Assembly (NCBI GenBank): GCA_905221605.1
Contig: CAJNDS010001631.1
Coordinates: forward strand, 1 to 12,457
Direction of reading: 5' to 3'
From: Symbiodinium natans
Taxonomy: Eukaryota > Sar > Dinophyceae > Suessiales > Symbiodiniaceae
Length of the DNA stretch: 12,457 nt
In this document: piece after piece, positions 8,286 through 12,457 of the stretch
Position numbering within the stretch: the first letter of the stretch is position 1
How the letters are laid out: the number at the start of each line of letters is the position of its first letter
Notes under the pieces: generated by a model
The model's input: only the letters and a program-made list of their open reading frames with translations
Database searches by the model: none
Told to the model about the DNA's origin: nothing
Position numbers and translations under genes: made by a program

Positions 8286-8521
8286 CTCTGCCCAGATCTC
8301 CCCCAACATCTCTCCCCAATCTGCCGGCAGATCTCCCATCTCCCAGATCTCCACCCAGATCTCCCCCAGATCTCCGCCCAAATCTCCCCAGATCTCGCCC
8401 AGATCTCGCCCCCACAGATCTCCCCCAAGATCTCCCCCCGCTCTCCCGAGATCTCTTTCCAATCAGATCTCCAGATCCCCGCCCAGATTTCTCCCCAGAT
8501 CTCCCCCCAGATCTCCACCCA
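8279..8521 (+). repeat. CAGATCTCCCC minisatellite
   Basis: About 20 imperfect units of CAGATCTCCCC / CAGATCTCCGCC with 9-14 bp spacing. Most contain the palindrome AGATCT. Long open frames on both strands (rich in PQIS on +, GEIW on -) follow from the repeat and are not called as genes. Confidence 0.85.
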
Positions 8522-8592
8522 AATGGGCCCCATTCCCACAATTTTGAAAACAAAACGTTTCGGTCAAAACTTTCGGTCAAAACGTTATTGGG

Positions 8593-8634
8593 ACCCAAAC
8601 CCTATACAATTTCTATAAACCCTAAACCCCAAAA
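8593..8634 (-). repeat. degenerate interstitial telomere tract
   Basis: CCCAAACCCTATA followed by TATAAACCCTAAACCCCAAA: three to four decayed CCCTAAA units. Just upstream, TTCGGTCAAAAC is tandemly duplicated (about 8559-8585) and flanked by inverted AAAACGTT. Confidence 0.6.
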
Positions 8635-9531
8635 GTCATGGTCAGAACCCATCCATGTTGCTTCGGCGCGCTCGGTCATGCTCTGTAAGTACACTTGCAT
8701 ACTTGAAGACATTGAACAAGACATGCAAGTCCCAGAGACAGCACGTGTTGCACTGTTTCGTAGCCTTTGATAAGGATTTATGTGTGTATGGAATGCATAT
8801 ACGCTCATGCAGTTATCGAAAACCGATACGCATGTGGAAACCCATCCCTCCACCGCCCCACGGCACGACAATTTCAAGATGTGGTTTCTGACTACATGTT
8901 TAGACTTTAGATGTTTGCAACTTGCGCCGGACCGAACTCCCAGATCCAGAGTGCCCGGGAGTTGCAGCGGACCACAACAGCCTTAAAGACAGAACGTTCT
9001 TCATGCACGTTCGTGGTGAAGAATCAAGTATAGTACTCCCTTCCCCAAGTTCTGTGGCAGCATTCTTGTGTCACCCAGACTTGCAGCTACGGCTACGGCG
9101 AGCAGTTGTCGTCCTTGCTGTGCGGCTGGGAGGGGCTACCCGGCAGCACCAGAATCATGTTAGGCTCTGTTCCATTGTAACCATGTCTTGGCCATGCATC
9201 GCCATGCTTTGTGTCGGTACGATGTTCAAATTGCTGCGTCTGTGTTGTCCTGGTACGACTGACTGTCGCCATGATTCATCTCCAATACTGCTTCTGGCCC
9301 TGCCCAGTGTACATGAACATAAACTTTGAATTCTGCATACTGATTGAGTGTACCTGTGCAGGTGCACATGCTCGCGGGCTATTTGTCGCTGAGCTGGAAG
9401 TGTTGTTGACAATCAAGGGACATGGAAGGGCCGGCGCTTACTTTGCGATCCTAGAATGCCTGGGCCGCTGCACCACCCAGCTTGCTCCCATGTGATACAG
9501 TCTCTCCAACCTCTGCTTGACCTCCCATACA
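8635..9531. other. stretch without a confident gene
   Basis: Open frames up to 135 codons lack recognisable motifs. A good donor-like GTAAGT (8686-8691) is present. The plus frame near 8976-9030 (HNSLKDRTFFMHVRG) loosely recalls a kinase HRDLKPENF block but lacks the catalytic Asp and Asn, so no exon is called. Confidence 0.5.
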
Positions 9532-9615
9532 CCCTAAACCCTAAACCCTGCATCCTAATCCCTAAACCCTACACCCTAAACCCTAAACCCTACATCCTAA
9601 ACCCTAAACCCTTAA
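9532..9615 (-). repeat. interstitial telomere tract (CCCTAAA)
   Basis: About a dozen CCCTAAA units with CCCTGCA, TCCTAAT, CCCTACA and CCCTACAT variants. The C-rich strand is on +. Confidence 0.9.
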
Positions 9616-9716
9616 GATCAGGTTGGTACTTCTCCTCAGACTTCAAAGCCGGCATGCGCTGGATATCAGGGTGGGGATGCAGCCACTAAAACGGAAGAGG
9701 AAAACGGCCGCTGCAG

Positions 9717-9757
9717 TTAGGGTTTAGGGTTTAGGGTTGAGAGTTTAGGGTTTAGGG
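9717..9757 (+). repeat. interstitial telomere tract (TTTAGGG)
   Basis: About six TTTAGGG units with one TTGAGAG variant. Orientation is opposite to the tract 100 bp upstream. Confidence 0.9.
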
Positions 9758-9879
9758 CTCCGGAGCACGCGAGCATTGAGCTGCTCAACTGAGTTCCGAA
9801 GCTCATGCGCAAGCGCAGGTGGTTCGTGCAGATGGGCTTGGCTGGCCACAGCCTGGGCCCCAACTGACAGTGAACAATA

Positions 9880-9908
9880 TTTAGGGTGTAGGGTTTAGGG
9901 TTTGGGGG
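9880..9908 (+). repeat. short interstitial telomere tract
   Basis: TTTAGGGTGTAGGGTTTAGG and then GTTTGGGGG: about four units, G-rich strand on +. Confidence 0.8.
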
Positions 9909-10183
9909 ATATCTGGGTTGCGAAACGCCTGGTGACGTCCACTTGTTCGCGCGGACAGGTAATCCAGCTGGCGCGCTGAACAACAATCAAATTCAAAGCT
10001 TGCTGGCGGCCAGTGTCCAAGCTCACGCAGAACAGAAGCCCTTTCGCGCACAGTCCTAGAGCTGTTTACCTGACACCCTTGCTGATTGCAGGTGGGCCAG
10101 AGATCTGAGTTTGAAAAGTTTGTCACGCGATTTGTGCCAATCTCAGGAGTTGTGAGGTGGAAGCTGCAAAATACTCGCAAACT

Positions 10184-10272
10184 GGGGGTTTCCGAAAATA
10201 GGGGGTACCCTTTACGGAAGGATGATACTATGTTGGGGTTATGTTAAGGGTACCCACTATTTGGGGAAGTAC
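10184..10272 (+). mobile_element. MITE-like inverted-repeat element, copy C
   Basis: The left end GGGGGTTTCCGAAAATAGGG leads into GGTACCC. The right side GGGTACCCACTATTTGGGGA is the inverted counterpart. The centre GATGATACTATGTTGGGGTT matches that of copy B in the same orientation. It is slightly shorter than copies A and B. It sits directly upstream of the first CDPK-like exon, whose apparent acceptor (GTGTAAG) lies within about 10 bp of the element's end. Confidence 0.65.
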
Positions 10273-10281
10273 CCGTGTAAG

Positions 10282-10505
10282 CAATGGACAGCTTGACGGC
10301 CTTCGAGGTTGCCACGCAGCTTGATGCCAGTCAACAAACCACCGTCAACGAGGCCTTCTGGTTTCCGTGGATCGTTTAGGGTTTAGGGTTTAGGGTTTAG
10401 GGTTAAGGCCCGCACTTCTTCGGAGGCTTTTAAGGCCTTCGACGCGGACGGCGACGGACATCTTTCTGCCGAAGAGCTCAGGCATGGCCTAGCAGTCAAC
10501 GATAG

Positions 10506-10550
<45 letters not shown>

Positions 10551-12061
10551 TAAGAATAATAATCATAGTAATAATGATAATAATGGTAATATTAATAATC
10601 ATAAGAAATATAATAATCATAAACCAATAAACATAATTGTAAACGCGCTGCCTCGGCAGCCGGGCCGGCCCACGGACAGGCCTCAAAAAAGGGAGGGGGG
10701 TTCCCAGCAAAAGGGGGGGCTCCCAGGGAGTCCCTAGGGGGTCCCAGGTAAGTCCTGTGGGTCCCAGAAAGGTTCCAGGGAGGTCCCACGGGGGGGGTCC
10801 CAGGGGGGGTCCCAGGGGGTCCCCAAGAAAAAGAGGTACCAAAACAGCCAATTTTGCGCTTTTTGGAGCGCCCCTCTACAAGAGCCGCTGGACAGGCGGG
10901 ACCCCCCACGGCATCGGTTTTGCAGCCCCTCCAAGGGATGGGGGGGGGTTTTGAAGGGTTGGGTTCGGGGGGAAGGAGACCGGATCCCGTGTTTGCTTGT
11001 TCTCGGCAGGAAGCCGAGGCGAATATAACTTTAAATCTACTCTAGGATAGTATATTTAGATTTCTATTATGTTTTTTTTTATACTAATGGAGTATAGTAG
11101 CGTGAGCATCGTGTCCGGCTGCCAGATGGGATCATGGCCTGCTGAAGGGTCACACTTCGATCTCTGTGTATAAACTGTGCGACACATGGTCCCGCGCTCT
11201 GAAAGTTCTGAAAGGCAGGGGCTGATGCAGTTTGGGGCCTCACCCGAGCAGGCGGAGCAGGCTGCGAGAGCGCCCTTCACCTTTCTCCTGGGTGGATTGT
11301 ATGAAAGCATCGGCAGATTGTCAGCGAGCTGGATGTGGGTAGAACCGGACAAGCGCGGTGCTCGGACGACAGCACGGCTGTGCAGAGCCGCGCGTGGCTG
11401 CATAGCCATGGCTATACGCATGGCTATTCGCATGGCTATGCGCATGGCTATGCGCATGGCTTAAGGCTTGAGGTCGGAGTCTTTATTCACAGACGTCCAG
11501 GTCTCTTACACAGAGTTCCTCGCGGGCATCATCAACTTGCGCTGCAAGAAGCCAGAGGCGGGGCCACCCCCCCTTCTTCACAACCTGTCCCAACACGCAG
11601 CGAAGCAGAACTGCTGCCATGCACTGCCATGCACACGACAGTTCAAGGGAGGTACTATGCGCATGTTGCGCAGAGAGCCATGGAACGAATCACATGAGGG
11701 GCTTAGCACGCAGAAGCGCTGGCATGCAGGAGCAAGACAGACTCCTGTCCATTGCCTGGGAGCAGTTCCGTCCTGATGTTAATGGGCTGGTAAACAACTC
11801 AGCGCTGCTGGCTGCTTTTGTCATTAACACCAGCTCGGCTTACTGCAACAAGCCATGCCAAGACCTTTAACGGTTCTGTCGAGGTCAAGGTTCAGGACAT
11901 CCAGAATGCTTTGGCCACCAGAGGTATGACTGCCGAAGCCTTGTAGAGAGAGTTTAGCGCTCCGTGAGGGTTCTCCAACGAGTTTGCGGGTGGGGGGAGA
12001 TTGGTTTTGAACCAGGTTGCCGACATGCCTGATGGCTTCCTTGCCGCGCTGAACAAGGACG
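10282..12061 (+). CDS. CDPK-like gene, 3' part (kinase tail plus EF-hands)
   Basis: Reconstructed by eye as short exons. 10282-10373 ends DASQQTTVNEAFWFPWI, matching the kinase C-terminal pattern D-x-S-x-R-x-T-x-x-E-A-L-x-H-P-W-I, though the Arg and His are missing. 10408 to about 10485 encodes a canonical EF-hand loop, DADGDGHLSAEE (10441-10476). 11219-11269 ends SPEQAEQAAR. 11317-11338 gives IVSELDV. 11493-11557 gives VSYTEFLAGIINLRCKKPE. 11730-11789 gives LLSIAWEQFRPDVNGL. 11890-11937 gives DIQNALATRGMTAE. 12016-12061 gives DMPDGFLAALNKDG. Donors at 11270, 11558 and 11938 are GC; those at 11339, 11790 and 12062 are GT. The last intron leaves the window. In the CDPK family, calcium binding to four EF-hands releases the kinase. 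The core catalytic exons were not found upstream, so this could be an EF-hand protein or a decaying copy. The exon 2/3 boundary is unresolved. Confidence 0.65.
10374..10407 (+). repeat. telomere-repeat tract forming a 34-nt intron-like insert
   Basis: Four TTTAGGG units, starting GTTTAGGG and ending GGTTAAG. Read through, the coding frame hits TAG in the first unit. Removing GT(10374)...AG(10407) joins the kinase-tail-like frame (codon ATC ending 10373) to the EF-hand frame (codon GCC at 10408) in phase. Whether it is really spliced is inference. Confidence 0.7.
10509..10637 (+). repeat. (AT)17 microsatellite and AT-rich tract
   Basis: (AT)n from 10509 to 10542, then a T run and a series of AATAATCATA / GTAATAATGATA units to about 10637. 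It lies within the CDPK-like intron between the first EF-hand exon and the exon at 11219. The units resemble those of the AT-rich intron from 12073. Confidence 0.9.
10685..10985 (+). repeat. G-rich GTCCCAGG tandem repeat region
   Basis: Imperfect units of GGTCCCAGGG (clearest at 10738-10822), flanked by G runs. It lies within the same intron. Long minus-strand frames rich in Gly/Pro/Thr across it are repeat artefacts. Confidence 0.75.
11407..11460 (+). repeat. 12 bp tandem repeat CATGGCTATGCG
   Basis: Four and a half units (CATGGCTATACG, CATGGCTATTCG, then CATGGCTATGCG twice). It keeps a reading frame and would encode HGY-A/S/T-type tetrapeptides. It falls in the intron between the CDPK-like exons at 11317-11338 and 11493-11557, so it is probably not translated. 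Confidence 0.85.
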
Positions 12062-12072
12062 GTAAGCAATGA

Positions 12073-12457
12073 TGCAATATAATCATATAGTAATATGACA
12101 AGATAAATATATATAAGCATATAACAATATAGTCATATAATAATATAATAACATAATCATATAACAATAAAGTCATATAATCATATAGTAATATAACAAT
12201 AAAACAATATAAACATATCACAATAGAATCATATAATAATACAATAATACAATCAAATAACGATATAGTCATGTAATCATATACTAATGTAGTAATACAA
12301 TAACATAATCATAGCATCATATAAACATATAGTAATGTAATAATATAATCATATAAGAATATAGTAGTATAAGAATATAGTAATGTAAGAATGTAAGAAT
12401 ATAAGAATATAAGAATATAAGAATATAAGAATATAAGAATATAAGAATAGAAGAATA
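12073..12457 (+). repeat. AT-rich minisatellite (intron, runs off window)
   Basis: Units of ATATAGTAATATAATCATAT type give way to a 10 bp ATAAGAATAT array from about 12390 to the end. It follows the GTAAGC donor at 12062, so it is read as intron sequence. G+C is very low compared with the flanking exons. Confidence 0.9.

Noticed and set aside
8231-8618. Long open frames on both strands (PQIS-rich on +, GEIW-rich on -)
   Set aside because: They are translations of the CAGATCTCCCC minisatellite and polypyrimidine tract; the repeat, not selection, keeps them open.
8976-9768. Weak echoes of kinase motifs (HNSLKDRTFFM near 8976, QVGTSPQ near 9620, RAPEHASIELLN near 9755)
   Set aside because: The order is right for a kinase core upstream of the CDPK-like tail, but the catalytic Asp, the DFG and most conserved residues are absent and frames hit stops. 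Too weak to call exons without a profile search.
10489-10934. Minus-strand frames rich in Gly/Pro over the GTCCCAGG repeats
   Set aside because: Low-complexity repeat artefacts lying in an intron of the plus-strand CDPK-like gene.
11944-11973. In-frame stops as proof that the CDPK-like copy is a pseudogene
   Set aside because: Both stops fall inside a possible GC-AG intron (11938-12015) whose removal keeps the frame, so decay is not required.

Overview
This looks like nuclear DNA of a dinoflagellate, most likely a Symbiodiniaceae/Suessiales-type alga. The evidence is as follows. Plant/alveolate-type telomere repeats (TTTAGGG/CCCTAAA) are scattered through the interior at about ten places. 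Coding sequence is GC-rich and broken into short exons, several of which seem to use GC-AG as well as GT-AG introns. The two recognisable proteins are an EF-hand calcium-dependent protein kinase (CDPK)-like protein and a secreted copper monooxygenase-like protein, both of types common in these algae. Low-complexity tracts are abundant. No bacterial-style operon, ribosome binding site, tRNA or rRNA was seen. The organism call is inference.

Layout. Positions 1-3690 are mostly non-coding. They hold two copies of a ~100 bp inverted-repeat element with a GGGGTACC core (139-242, 1845-1944), a short interstitial telomere tract (443-488), a hairpin with perfect 17 bp arms (589-637), a diverged 39 bp dispersed repeat (769-807, 3172-3209), two weak candidate exons (1471-1614, 1985-2094) and a GT-rich minisatellite (3328-3530). 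Positions 3691-4866 hold the one intact single-exon gene: a 391-residue secreted protein of the chitin-binding type-4 / lytic polysaccharide monooxygenase (LPMO) kind, with a His exposed by signal cleavage, a second His at 149 and a hydrophobic C-terminal tail. Positions 4867-7490 contain exon-like open segments of unknown identity (about 5668-5790, 5871-6275, 6466-6590, 7386-7489).

Positions 7497-7881 are a 55-unit interstitial telomere array made of homogeneous blocks (5 CCCTAAA, then 28 CCCTCAA-type, then 9 CCCTACA, then mixed). A possible 84-nt exon (7897-7980) follows between two telomeric tracts. Positions 8164-8521 are a polypyrimidine tract and an AGATCT-based minisatellite. Positions 8635-10180 carry further telomeric patches in both orientations and no gene I can name.

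Positions 10282-12061 carry the 3' half of a CDPK-like gene on the + strand: a kinase-tail-like exon, then short exons encoding the EF-hand (calmodulin-like) region. The chain can be joined in frame except at the first-to-second EF exon boundary. Its introns hold a 34-nt telomere-repeat sequence, an AT-rich/(AT)n tract, a GTCCCAGG repeat and a 12 bp repeat. The last visible intron (from 12062) is AT-rich and runs off the window. The kinase catalytic core was not found.

The main themes are telomere-type repeats sitting in intron positions, GC donors, and small inverted-repeat elements beside candidate exons. The two recognised genes have no evident functional link.
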